This document shows, piece by piece, positions 53,879 through 62,637 of a DNA stretch of 64,000 nt. A program made the position numbers and the translations under genes. The notes beneath the pieces are model-generated. The model saw nothing but the letters and a program-made list of their open reading frames with translations. It was not told the DNA's origin and made no database searches. The DNA lies in contig NZ_CAMXCM010000001.1 in NCBI RefSeq assembly GCF_947179015.1, forward strand, positions 958,167 through 1,022,166, in the 5' to 3' direction. How positions within the stretch are numbered: the first letter of the stretch is position 1; each line of letters begins with the position of its first letter. This DNA is from Commensalibacter communis. Its GTDB lineage: Bacteria > Pseudomonadota > Alphaproteobacteria > Acetobacterales > Acetobacteraceae.

Positions 53879-55288
53879 TTATTGTTCTTGTAACCATTTG
53901 GCAATTTGCAACGCCGCATCTTGACCATCGCGCACTGCCCACACAACCAAGCTAGCACCACGCACAATATCGCCACCTGCAAAAACGCCATCAATAGAGG
54001 TCATAAATTTCTGCCGATCAACGCTGACTGTGCCATATTTAGACGCTTTTAAATTGGCATCGTTCCATAATTCGGACAAGGGTTCTGGATCAAATCCCAA
54101 TGCTTTAATCACCATATCTGCAGGCAATGTAAAATGACTATCATCAATAATGCGAACACTTTGACGTCCGCCTGCATCTGGTAAACCCAATTCAGTTCTT
54201 AATGCACGAATAGACTCAATTTTTTCATTACCAATAAATGCTTCTGGTGCAGCTTGCCAAATAAATTCCACACCCTCTTCTTCCGCATTTTTAACTTCAC
54301 GCATAGAGCCTGGCATATTAGCTTTGTCACGACGATATAAACATTTAACTGATTTTGCGCCTTGACGAATGGCTGTGCGTAAACAATCCATTGCCGTATC
54401 ACCACCACCAACAACAATTACATCCTTGCCTTTGGCATCCATGTCGGCTGTTAAGGCTTTATCGGTTTGTTGTGAAGTCATTAAATAATCCAATGCTTGC
54501 ACAACACCATTCAAATGGCTTCCTAATAATTTAACTTCTTTCTTCTGATAAACACCTGTTGCAATGAACACAGCATCATGTTTCTGACGCAAATCAGCAA
54601 AAGAGATTGTTCCCTCACCTGTTTGATCCGCAATATTCGTATTAAAATGAAAAACAACATTTGAGTCTTCTAGCCATTTTTGACGTCTTGCAACAACTTC
54701 TTTTTCAAGTTTAAACGTTGGAATACCATAAGTCAGCAATCCGCCTGCGCGATCATAACGATCATAAATATGGACTTTATACCCTTTTTGACGTAATACC
54801 ACCGCAGCAGCCAATCCACATGGACCAGCCCCTATAATCCCGACAGATTGAGTTTGCTCTTGTGCGGGAACGACCGGTTGAATGAATCCATTTTCGAAAG
54901 CATGATCGGTAATATATGCCTCAACCGCACCAATAGTTACACTTTTAAATCCTGGCTCGATGACGCAACTGCCTTCACATAACCGATCTTGTGGGCAAAT
55001 GCGACCACAAATTTCTGGAAAACTATTGGTCTCAGAAGATAACGCATAGGCTTCTTCTAAACGATTTTCAGCGGTAAGTTTTAACCAGTCAGGAATATAA
55101 TTGGATAAAGGACATTTTGTTGAACAAAAAGGAACGCCGCATTGAGAACAACGACTGGCTTGTGTTTTGGCTTGTTCATCTGAAAACCGACGATATGTTT
55201 CCATGAAATCGGTTTTACGTATTTCTGCCGGCCGTTTTTCAGGTTGCTGTTGATCGAGAGAAATAAATTTTAACATAACATTAGGCAT
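53879..55288 (-). CDS. gltD: Glutamate synthase small subunit
   Basis: A 469-residue FAD- and NADPH-binding subunit. The N-terminal 4Fe-4S region has CSQCGVPFCSTKCPLSNYIP and CGRICPQDRLCEGSC. The FAD motif is VGIIGAGPCGLAAAVVLRQKG at about 148-168 (shown as VGIIGAGPCGLAAAV) and the NADPH motif is VIVVGGGDTAMDCLRTAIRQ. It feeds electrons from NADPH to GltB. It is the first gene of the pair. The 2-oxoglutarate used here is also the end product of the hydroxyproline pathway at the left of the window. Confidence 0.96.
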   Translation of the reverse strand: MPNVMLKFISLDQQQPEKRPAEIRKTDFMETYRRFSDEQAKTQASRCSQCGVPFCSTKCPLSNYIPDWLKLTAENRLEEAYALSSETNSFPEICGRICPQDRLCEGSCVIEPGFKSVTIGAVEAYITDHAFENGFIQPVVPAQEQTQSVGIIGAGPCGLAAAVVLRQKGYKVHIYDRYDRAGGLLTYGIPTFKLEKEVVARRQKWLEDSNVVFHFNTNIADQTGEGTISFADLRQKHDAVFIATGVYQKKEVKLLGSHLNGVVQALDYLMTSQQTDKALTADMDAKGKDVIVVGGGDTAMDCLRTAIRQGAKSVKCLYRRDKANMPGSMREVKNAEEEGVEFIWQAAPEAFIGNEKIESIRALRTELGLPDAGGRQSVRIIDDSHFTLPADMVIKALGFDPEPLSELWNDANLKASKYGTVSVDRQKFMTSIDGVFAGGDIVRGASLVVWAVRDGQDAALQIAKWLQEQ

Positions 55289-55418
55289 AATATTACCATC
55301 GCCTTTACGATTACAAAATCAATTACACCTAATGTTTATTCTATTCCTCGATCAAATAAAAGACAGTACTGCTGACCTATTGTTAAAATAATTTAAAAAA
55401 AGATTATTTTATAGTATT

Positions 55419-56390
55419 TTATTGCTCAATCCGATGCTGTAAGCGTTTTAATTCCGTAAAATCATTAATAGAACGATAACAATATAAATAAATTGGGGCG
55501 ATCATTTCTATTGGTGTTGGCACTATTCCCAAAGCCAATAAACCATTTTCATTTTGACTTGATACAGAATCATATTCCATCATATTCAGCAACGCTGGCG
55601 TCATAATAGCACCAGGCATAAATTGCAATGTAAATGCCATTAATCGAATCAAAGCTGGACTTAACCCACTGACATCATTACCTGTTCTGAGCCATCCGAC
55701 CAACCAGCTCATTAATTCGCGGTTGGTATAAATTTCTGCCCCAGCAATTTCATAAATTTTTCCATCACATTCGACTTGTTGCACAGCCTTCATAACAGCA
55801 TCAGCAACATCACCCGCATATACAGGTTGTAATTTGGTATTTGCATTATATGCAGGCATAATTGGGAAATAACTGGCGATTAAAGCTAATTTATTTAAAA
55901 ATTGATCTTCAGGTCCGAAAACAATCCCTGTGCGTAAAACCACAGCAGATGGAAAAGCTTGTAAAACGGCATCTTCGCCTCTTTTCTTACTGACTAAATA
56001 CGCAGAGCGACTATTTAACTCTGCACCAAGTGCTGAAAAATGAATCAATCGTTTTACACCTGCGGCTGCACTAATCCGTGCAATCGTTTGAGCTGCTTGC
56101 ACATTATGCAATTCAAGTTTGGATTTATTTTTACCAAATGCAAGCTCTGATACATTAATAACAACTTCTGCGCCTTCTATGGCACGGATAAGCGTGTCTT
56201 CTTTATTAACAGAACAATATAGAGGTGTAATTTGTCCAACATTTCCAAAAGGTCTAATCACATTAACCAATGCAGGTTGAGGAACAGCAACGCGAACAAC
56301 ATATCCCGCTTTGACTAATCGTTCTACGATATAGCCTTCTACGAATTTATTATTCCCAATCACTGTTGCTACTTTACGTGTATCGCTCAC
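55419..56390 (-). CDS. NDUFA9-like NAD(P)-binding complex I accessory protein
   Basis: A 323-residue atypical short-chain dehydrogenase. The nucleotide-binding start (ATVIGNNKFVEGYIVERLVK, with GNNKFVEG instead of GxxGxxG) is followed by RLIHFSALGAELNSRSAYLVSK, RTGIVFGPEDQFLN and LQPVYAGDVADAVMKAV. These features belong to the NDUFA9/complex I 39-kDa group found in alphaproteobacteria. The loss of canonical glycines at the start is notable, and it may bind NADP(H) structurally. It lies between gltD and the LDH2-type gene, all on the minus strand but with gaps over 100 bp. Confidence 0.82.
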   Translation of the reverse strand: MSDTRKVATVIGNNKFVEGYIVERLVKAGYVVRVAVPQPALVNVIRPFGNVGQITPLYCSVNKEDTLIRAIEGAEVVINVSELAFGKNKSKLELHNVQAAQTIARISAAAGVKRLIHFSALGAELNSRSAYLVSKKRGEDAVLQAFPSAVVLRTGIVFGPEDQFLNKLALIASYFPIMPAYNANTKLQPVYAGDVADAVMKAVQQVECDGKIYEIAGAEIYTNRELMSWLVGWLRTGNDVSGLSPALIRLMAFTLQFMPGAIMTPALLNMMEYDSVSSQNENGLLALGIVPTPIEMIAPIYLYCYRSINDFTELKRLQHRIEQ

Positions 56391-56570
56391 TTAGACACTC
56401 CTTTAAACAAATATCACAAGATTTTGACTCTAATGTTCTTTATATACTTCTTATACCTCGTATATGTATTGATCAAGATTCAAATAACATAACGGGCTTT
56501 AAATATTTCTGAAATTTCTTTTACAAACCCGTGTGAATATTGGCCAATATCCTCTGAGCAATCCCAATAT

Positions 56571-57590
56571 TTACTTTAAAAGATTTTGTATATCGGCATA
56601 AATATGCTCGGAAACAAATACCCCTTTTTCTTGACTACGCTTGCGTGCTTCGAAACGACGTTGTGAAGGCAATCTGGCCCCTTGATCGACAATAGATTTA
56701 AATAATTGTTCAGCACTTGCTTCACTTTTTGAAATATTACCAAGACCAAACTTGCTTGGATCAAATGCGAAAAGCAATTCACCATGACAAGGCGTGCATT
56801 TATTGCCATCATCTAATTTCAATGATTCTTGGCTAGTTAAATCTTCAATTAAGGATCCTGACATTAACTCGATCATTGTTGATAACGCGCTGCCTTTATA
56901 CCCACCAAATGTTAACATTGACCCACCATCAATAGCAGCCTTAGCATTTTTCGTTACCTTACCATCTTTATCAAGTGCAACATTATCCGGTAGATCAGTA
57001 TTGGTACGATGATGCAGCTCAAGATCTCCCCTAGCAATGGCACTGGTTGCAAAATCGAAAACATAAGGATTTTCTGCATGTTCCCGAGGCCAGCTGAATG
57101 CCAGAGGATTTGTTCCTAATACGGGACTATTACCTCCTGCTGGAGTAACCCAAGCATGACTTGGCGTCATTGCCAGCCCAACCAGACCATGAGCTGCAAT
57201 CGCTTCTACCTCTGGCCACAAGGCAGAAAAATGGTAACAATGATTAATCTGTAAAGCAGCAATACCCACTTGTTTTGTTTTAATCGCCAGTTGCTCTATT
57301 CCTTTTTCAAAAGCGAGTGGCGAAAAAGCATATTGAGCGTCCACTTTGACAATCGATGTTTCATCAATAGTGACTTTGGGTTCTGCTGTTTTAGAGACAT
57401 GACCTTGTTGTATCGTATGTGCCAATACCCCTAACCGATAAACACCATGAGAGATACACTCATCTCTTTCACCCGCCAAAATCACTCTGGCGATCGCCTT
57501 AGCATGAGCGTCAGATAAGCCATATTTTGAAAGTATCTGAACAGATAAATCATATACTTGATCCAGAGATAAATTGACTTTCTTACTCAT
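56571..57590 (-). CDS. LDH2-family NAD(P)H-dependent reductase
   Basis: A 339-residue member of the malate/L-lactate dehydrogenase type 2 family, which includes 1-piperideine-2-carboxylate and 1-pyrroline-2-carboxylate reductases (DpkA, LhpI). It shows AGERDECISHGVYRLG early, NHCYHFSALWPEVE with the likely catalytic histidine, AMTPSHAWVTPAGGNSPVLG and a DFATSAIARGDLELHHR block. SHAWV with PAGG is the DpkA-like form. Because hydroxyproline genes are in the window, a cyclic imino-acid reductase is more likely than malate dehydrogenase, but it is not linked to that operon. It stands alone upstream of tRNA-Leu. Confidence 0.75.
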   Translation of the reverse strand: MSKKVNLSLDQVYDLSVQILSKYGLSDAHAKAIARVILAGERDECISHGVYRLGVLAHTIQQGHVSKTAEPKVTIDETSIVKVDAQYAFSPLAFEKGIEQLAIKTKQVGIAALQINHCYHFSALWPEVEAIAAHGLVGLAMTPSHAWVTPAGGNSPVLGTNPLAFSWPREHAENPYVFDFATSAIARGDLELHHRTNTDLPDNVALDKDGKVTKNAKAAIDGGSMLTFGGYKGSALSTMIELMSGSLIEDLTSQESLKLDDGNKCTPCHGELLFAFDPSKFGLGNISKSEASAEQLFKSIVDQGARLPSQRRFEARKRSQEKGVFVSEHIYADIQNLLK

Positions 57591-57701
57591 GTAATACTAT
57601 CCTTTAGACTAAATGAAATGATTAATAAATTACTGTTAAAATTATGCCAGCTTAATCCTTACTCTTAAAGGGAAATAAAGCGTCTTCGTCATCAAAACTA
57701 A

Positions 57702-57730
57702 TTGACCTCTTGCGATAATTTATATAAAAC
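57702..57730 (+). promoter_or_regulatory. Probable sigma-70 promoter of tRNA-Leu
   Basis: TTGACC (57702-57707), a 17-base spacer and TAAAAC (57725-57730) lie 11 bases before the tRNA. The -35 is good and the -10 moderate. Confidence 0.5.
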
Positions 57731-57741
57731 TCGCTTTACAA

Positions 57742-57827
57742 GCCCCAATGGCGGAATGGTAGACGCGCAGGTTTCAGGTACCTGTGACCGCAAGGTCGTG
57801 GAAGTTCAACTCTTCTTTGGGGCACCA
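57742..57827 (+). tRNA. tRNA-Leu (anticodon CAG)
   Basis: A class II tRNA: acceptor GCCCCAA with TTGGGGC, the anticodon stem CAGGT/ACCTG encloses TTCAGGT with CAG, a long variable arm (TGACCGCAAGGTCGT) and an encoded CCA. Confidence 0.94.
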
Positions 57828-58022
57828 AATATTCAATAAAATCAATTGTTTAGAATATGATTTGGAGTAATATTAAAAATCCATAATAATTTAACCAATT
57901 TTAAAGTGATGTATTATTTAACCTTATTCACCTTTACAATTAGCATTATTTTAACATAAGTTGCTTAATATTATATCAAATATATTAATAATACATCATA
58001 TAGTATTTACTGATGACTATTT

Positions 58023-59348
58023 ATGAAAACTAAATTTTTATACGTCTTTTTATCAATCTGCTATTTATTCTGTTTTAGCCTACCCAGCTTTTCGGCATCC
58101 CAAATTGTCGCAGATAATGCGCTGTGGCGATCCTCTATCAATACAAAATCTCAACAATTAACCATTAATGGTCAAGATAATGATTTCATCATAACTCTTT
58201 TCATTTATTCAGGTAGGCAATCTTTATTACAAATCACATATCTTCAAAATAGCAACTTTCTTAAAGATACTTATGCGTTAAATTTCAGCATCGGCACGCA
58301 GAATTTCACCTTAAGAAAACAAAATTCCATCACCAAAAATAATCAAACTTATTTCAAAATTAATTTAACCACTCAGCAATTAAAAATCTTTATTCATGAT
58401 TTTACCGCTAAAGAAAATGCCTATATCACGATCAATAATGATATTATTCCAATATCATTAACAGGAACCTCTTTAATCGTTTCACGTTTGTTGCAATATT
58501 TAGACAAACAACCTATGCCAGAGCTTCCCTCTCCTTTTGGTAAACTTAGCGCATCTAATACAATTTCTTTATCCGACTTCTCGATATTTCATAACCAACT
58601 ATTATATGGAATGGGCATTGTTGTATTCCTGCTTTTATTCGGTCGGCCATTAATTAACTTTTTTGTTTCTATTTACAAACGGAGAATGAAAAATCATTCA
58701 CGTAAAAAAGCCTTGAGAATTGCAAACTATCAAATTAAACAATATGCAAATATTTTATATATCAAACGTGACCAACTGATATACAAAGACGAATATGGCA
58801 GTTTGGTCGAAGATAAATGGCTGCAAGAAGTAAACCGTTTTATCAAGTCTAAAATTAAGCCAGATTTATCCGATTATCAACTTCTCAATTTTTTCCCTCA
58901 AATTAAAAAAGAAGTCATAAAGAATATTTTATACACAGCTAAATATCCCCCTAAAAAACAGACAAGATTTTTTCAACGAACAAAGAAAATAAGACACAAA
59001 TTTTCTCCTAAAATGAATCCTTTTGATTATGAAGTTTATTGTGCAGAACTTTTAAACCAATCTGGATGGGATGCCGAGGTCACTACAGCAAGCGGAGACC
59101 AAGGTGCAGATGTAATTGCTGTTAAAAGAGGGGTGACGTTGATTATCCAATGTAAATTATACAGCAAACCAGTGGGAAACAAAGCTGTTCAAGAGGTCAA
59201 TGCTGCGAAAACTTTTTATCATGCGCATTATGCTGCTGTTGTTTCTAATGCAGCCTATACCACTTCTGCACGACAGCTGGCTGCATCCACAAAAGTAGCT
59301 TTATTACATCATGAAACCTTAGAGGGCTTTGCCAGTTCTTTGACATAG
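58023..59348 (+). CDS. Membrane-anchored Mrr-type restriction-endonuclease-like protein
   Basis: A 441-residue protein. A signal-peptide-like N-terminus (to about 26, PSFSAS) precedes a beta-rich domain of about 160 residues likely in the periplasm. One TM segment is at about 193-213 (YGMGIVVFLLLFGRPLINFF), then a basic helical linker. The C-terminal domain (about 335-441) is an Mrr/RE-type PD-(D/E)xK nuclease: EVYCAELLNQSGWDAEVTTA, D363 in GDQGADVIAVK and Q376-C-K378 in LIIQCKLYS, the QxK variant of the active site. The nuclease should face the cytoplasm. It may sense an envelope signal and cut DNA. It lies between two tRNA genes. Confidence 0.75.
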   Translation: MKTKFLYVFLSICYLFCFSLPSFSASQIVADNALWRSSINTKSQQLTINGQDNDFIITLFIYSGRQSLLQITYLQNSNFLKDTYALNFSIGTQNFTLRKQNSITKNNQTYFKINLTTQQLKIFIHDFTAKENAYITINNDIIPISLTGTSLIVSRLLQYLDKQPMPELPSPFGKLSASNTISLSDFSIFHNQLLYGMGIVVFLLLFGRPLINFFVSIYKRRMKNHSRKKALRIANYQIKQYANILYIKRDQLIYKDEYGSLVEDKWLQEVNRFIKSKIKPDLSDYQLLNFFPQIKKEVIKNILYTAKYPPKKQTRFFQRTKKIRHKFSPKMNPFDYEVYCAELLNQSGWDAEVTTASGDQGADVIAVKRGVTLIIQCKLYSKPVGNKAVQEVNAAKTFYHAHYAAVVSNAAYTTSARQLAASTKVALLHHETLEGFASSLT

Positions 59349-59404
59349 AAATATTACGATTTAATTTAACAATATAAAAAAGTTTAAATCCAAATAAAAT
59401 TATC

Positions 59405-59432
59405 TTGCCTCTTGAAAAAAAAATGGTATGGT
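59405..59432 (+). promoter_or_regulatory. Possible promoter of tRNA-Ser
   Basis: TTGCCT (59405-59410), a 16-base A-rich spacer and TATGGT (59427-59432) lie 26 bases before tRNA-Ser. It is only a moderate match. Confidence 0.35.
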
Positions 59433-59457
59433 GTTCTCCAATTAAAGGCAATCTATT

Positions 59458-59548
59458 GGAGAGATGGCCGAGCGGCTTAAGGCGCACGCTTGGAAAGCGT
59501 GTGTGCGTTAATAGCGTACCATGGGTTCGAATCCCATTCTCTCCGCCA
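59458..59548 (+). tRNA. tRNA-Ser (anticodon GGA), integration site
   Basis: A class II tRNA: acceptor GGAGAGA with TCTCTCC, the anticodon stem CACGC/GCGTG encloses TTGGAAA with GGA, a long variable arm (TGTGCGTTAATAGCGTACC), the T arm GGGTTCGAATCCC and an encoded CCA. A P4-type integrase remnant starts 135 bp downstream in the same direction, so the tRNA 3' end is the likely attachment core. The second copy of that core is not in this window. Confidence 0.94.
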
Positions 59549-59682
59549 TTTGCGATTCCCATATAGTACCATGTAGAACCAAAACCCCTACAAAACAGCC
59601 ATTTATATCAAAAATGTAGTCTCAAACAGTATCAGATAGACTCATTGCATCCCGTAAAAATGGGGGTATAATAGGGAGTATC

Positions 59683-60935
59683 GTGGCAAAAACTATAGAG
59701 CCTTTATCAGATTTTAAAATAAAAAATGCCAAAATTAAAGATAAACAATATAAAATGTTCGACGGTGATGGCTTATAAATTTTAGTTAAGCCCAGCGGGT
59801 CTAAACTATGGCAGATGAAAATCACAATTCATGGTAAACAAAAAACTTTATCGTTTGGCCAATATCCAATTACATCTTTAAAAAAAGCACGAGATAAACG
59901 TATAGAGGCACAACGTGACCTTATAGACGGTATTGATCCACGCCTTAAAAACATAAAACATCAAAATTTATCTGCAAGTCAAATCAATAATTCATTTGAA
60001 TATATCGCTCGTGAATGGTGGGACTTAAATAAAGCTAGTTGGGTGGAGCGTCATGCAAGTGACGTAATAGGAACACTCGAACGTTGTATCTTCCCTAGCC
60101 TTGGTAAAATTAGAATCGATAATATCGATACCTCTCTTTTATTAGGAGTATTACAGAAAATAGAAAAGACTGGAGCTGTTGAAACAACTCATCGAATCAG
60201 GCAACGAATTGAAGCCGTCTTCAATTACGCAATATCTAAAGGAATAGCTTTCACCAATCCAGCTACCGTTCTAAAAGGTGCTTTAAGACCGAATATAAAA
60301 AAAGACAACAGCCAGCGATTACTAATTTAGATGATCTGCAACAAATGATAAATATTGTCACAGATCGTCCAGCACGCCCGCTTAGTAAGCTCGCCTCTAG
60401 ATTATTGGCATTGATCGGCACAAGATCAGGTGAATTTCGTCAAATGCGCTGGGATCAAATAGAAGGCGATGTTTGGACCATCCCAGCAGAACAAATGAAA
60501 ATGAAGCAAGAGTATAAGTTGCAAAACAAGCGCAACCATAAAGTTTTCCTATCAAAACAAGCTCTTGAAATACTCGAATTAATACGACCATTATCTGGAA
60601 ACTGTCTTTATGTATTTCCAAACAGTAAAGATGCGTTTTCTTATATGAGTGAAAATACAATAGGAAAATTAATTAATACAGCAGGGTTTAAAGGGCAACA
60701 TACACCTCACGGCTTCCGTACTTCACTCTCTACAATTATGAATGAACGTTACCCTCAAGATAGAGCTGTCATTGATTTAATGTTAGCTCACATCAATCCA
60801 AATGCTGTAGAGGATGCTTATAATAGGTCACAGCATGAAGCGAGATGACCGGAATTATACCAAATATGGGCTGATATATTATATGATGAACTAAGTGACC
60901 CTTGTAATATCATTAACCAATTACGAAAACATTGA
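59683..60935 (+). pseudogene. P4-family tyrosine integrase, inactivated by two stops and a frameshift
   Basis: GTG 59683 with AGGGAG upstream opens a P4-type integrase (DUF4102 start: FDGDGL, then KPSGSKLWQMKITIHGKQKT). A TAA at 59776-59778 interrupts codon 32, and the frame continues unchanged to a frameshift close to the seven-A run near 60296-60303. After it the other frame resumes QQPAITNLDDLQQMINIV. The catalytic domain has GTRSGEFRQMRW, TPHGFRTSLS and AYNRSQHEAR with the nucleophile tyrosine. A TGA at 60846 then cuts off the tail, which stays open as PELYQIWADILYDEL to 60935. Such an integrase would have recognised the tRNA-Ser end. Confidence 0.85.
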
Positions 60936-61223
60936 AAAATAAAACGTCTCCACCGAATAGATTAGACTTTAATCGCGATTATAAAACTGCTACTATTTAC
61001 GGTCACCTTTCAAATTTTTAATCATACCCTCAGATAATTTTTTTATAAAATGTCTTAATTAATTGTTCCGCTCTTAGAATCAACAATTACTAACTATTAG
61101 CTCTTCACTTTGTTTCGTTGATTTATCGTTACATGAGTATTTAATACACATTACCTCAGACTAAAGTTTACTGAACAATTGCCTGTTTAGTATTTAAGCG
61201 TTGATTGCTTGTTGGAAATGATC

Positions 61224-61907
61224 TCAGTTTGCCATAGGGTCTTTGCACAGATCGGTGTAATAGTATTTCTTATAATAATTGGATAGCTCCATCGTGTCTG
61301 TGGCATTTGGAATGACGATGGGCACTCCTAGGCAGAACACACGGCACATTGCTGCAAAAAATAGATCACCAATCATGGTCCCTGCTCTAGGGATATCATT
61401 ATTATCGGTGTTAAAAGTGCCAGTTATATTTTTAAGCAAGGCTGCAAGATGGCTGCGTTTTGAAGTGTTCAAAAAGTTTTTCCAAATATCATCACAGGTT
61501 GCAGGCTCCATCTGCATTGGCACCCACGGCAGGTCCTTTTCCAATAAATTCCCCGTTGGAAGTTCTCTATTAAAATACACACCATCAATCGCAAAGCATG
61601 TGTATCCTTTGTAATTATTATTTAAGATAAAATAGGCTGTATGGAATTTTTCATCATGAAGATTAATAGTTAGTTTACTATAATCAATACTGTAAGATTT
61701 TGTTTGTGCATTATAAAACGATACTGTCTTTTTCCTGGATTGACACGGATGTTGAAGCAATACATCCACATTTAACCAAGGACTGCCATCACCAGTATCA
61801 GAGGTTAATAATATCTTAATAAATGCCCCGCTAATAGTTTCTACATCACTGTGGGCAATAAAGAACCTAAACATGACAGATCTACCAGAAGGGTTAGTGC
61901 GAGACAT
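61224..61907 (-). CDS. Hypothetical prophage protein
   Basis: A 227-residue cytoplasmic-type protein with no recognised domain. It is rich in aromatic and asparagine residues (NNNYKGYTCFAIDGVYFN, LSNYYKKYYYTDL) and contains six cysteines. The start at 61907 is two codons ahead of a second conserved-looking stretch (FRFFIAHSDVETISGAFIK). It follows directly after the frameshifted gene on the same strand, so both were probably part of a late phage operon. It could be a tail or baseplate accessory protein by position only. The 288 bp between it and the integrase remnant hold nothing I recognise. Confidence 0.45.
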   Translation of the reverse strand: MSRTNPSGRSVMFRFFIAHSDVETISGAFIKILLTSDTGDGSPWLNVDVLLQHPCQSRKKTVSFYNAQTKSYSIDYSKLTINLHDEKFHTAYFILNNNYKGYTCFAIDGVYFNRELPTGNLLEKDLPWVPMQMEPATCDDIWKNFLNTSKRSHLAALLKNITGTFNTDNNDIPRAGTMIGDLFFAAMCRVFCLGVPIVIPNATDTMELSNYYKKYYYTDLCKDPMAN

Positions 61908-61910
61908 AGT

Positions 61911-62560
61911 TTAAGTGACCTTTACCATAATTTGCAACTCGACTTCAGAATATAAATCACTAAACTTAGCCTGATAAACTTCTGCCCGATTATCATTCTT
62001 TCGAATGATGATTATTTGATCCGTAAAGAATATTTTTGCGTAGCTTGAATTGTCTCTGTTGCACCGGTACTCGTCGTTTGTTGATCGTTACAAACAGTAT
62101 AATTATCCAACGGACTACACCCACATTGTTCGTCTTTTCTCGTTCATAGCCTCATGAAAAAAACCGCTATCAATAATGAGATAACGGTTGTTAATCTGAA
62201 TCGCATTTAAAGGAGGCTTAGCGTCTGGAGGCTTAACATCTTCCGTAAAAACCAAAAAAAAGAAATCGACTCTTTAGTTTCCTTTTGTTGCTCTGTGATC
62301 GGTAAAACTATTTCTTGGATATAACATCCACCAAAATTAGTCTGAGCTTCGAACGTAAAAAAAGTTTGATTGGGCAACCCACCCTCAATAAACGCAGTTA
62401 GATATGAAGCGTTTCTAGTAACAGAAGTAATTTTTAGCCCACCCCATTAACCGTGACATTCACCTTGATTATATGTTCGCCATCTTGCAATCTTCGGCTG
62501 TAATCGACACTATAATCAAGATAAGAAACAGATTTTTTTTAGAAATATTGCAACTTCCTT
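61911..62560 (-). pseudogene. Multiply frameshifted prophage gene
   Basis: Reading the minus strand from about 62545, protein-like sequence continues but in changing frames: SVSYLDYSVDYSRRLQDGEH to a stop, then ITSVTRNASYLTAFIEGG and NFGGCYIQEIVLPITEQQ. A break at an eight-T run near 62260-62270 follows, then KPPLNAIQINNRYLIIDSGF to a stop, then PLDNYTVCNDQQTTSTGATE, and last IIIIRKNDNRAEVYQAKFSD up to TAA at 61911-61913. At least four frame changes are needed. The parent is not recognised. Position next to a tail-fibre-like gene suggests a phage structural protein. Confidence 0.65.
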
Positions 62561-62637
62561 ATTCGTTCTTTTGTAAACTTTATAAATACGATAAGGGTTT
62601 AATCAAAATTACGATAAAAACTGCATGAATTTCCTTT

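Noticed and set aside
59815..60848. Two separate short integrase genes (59815-60330 and 60345-60848)
   Set aside because: Together with the upstream GTG at 59683 they align as one P4-type integrase with stops and a frameshift, so they are fragments.
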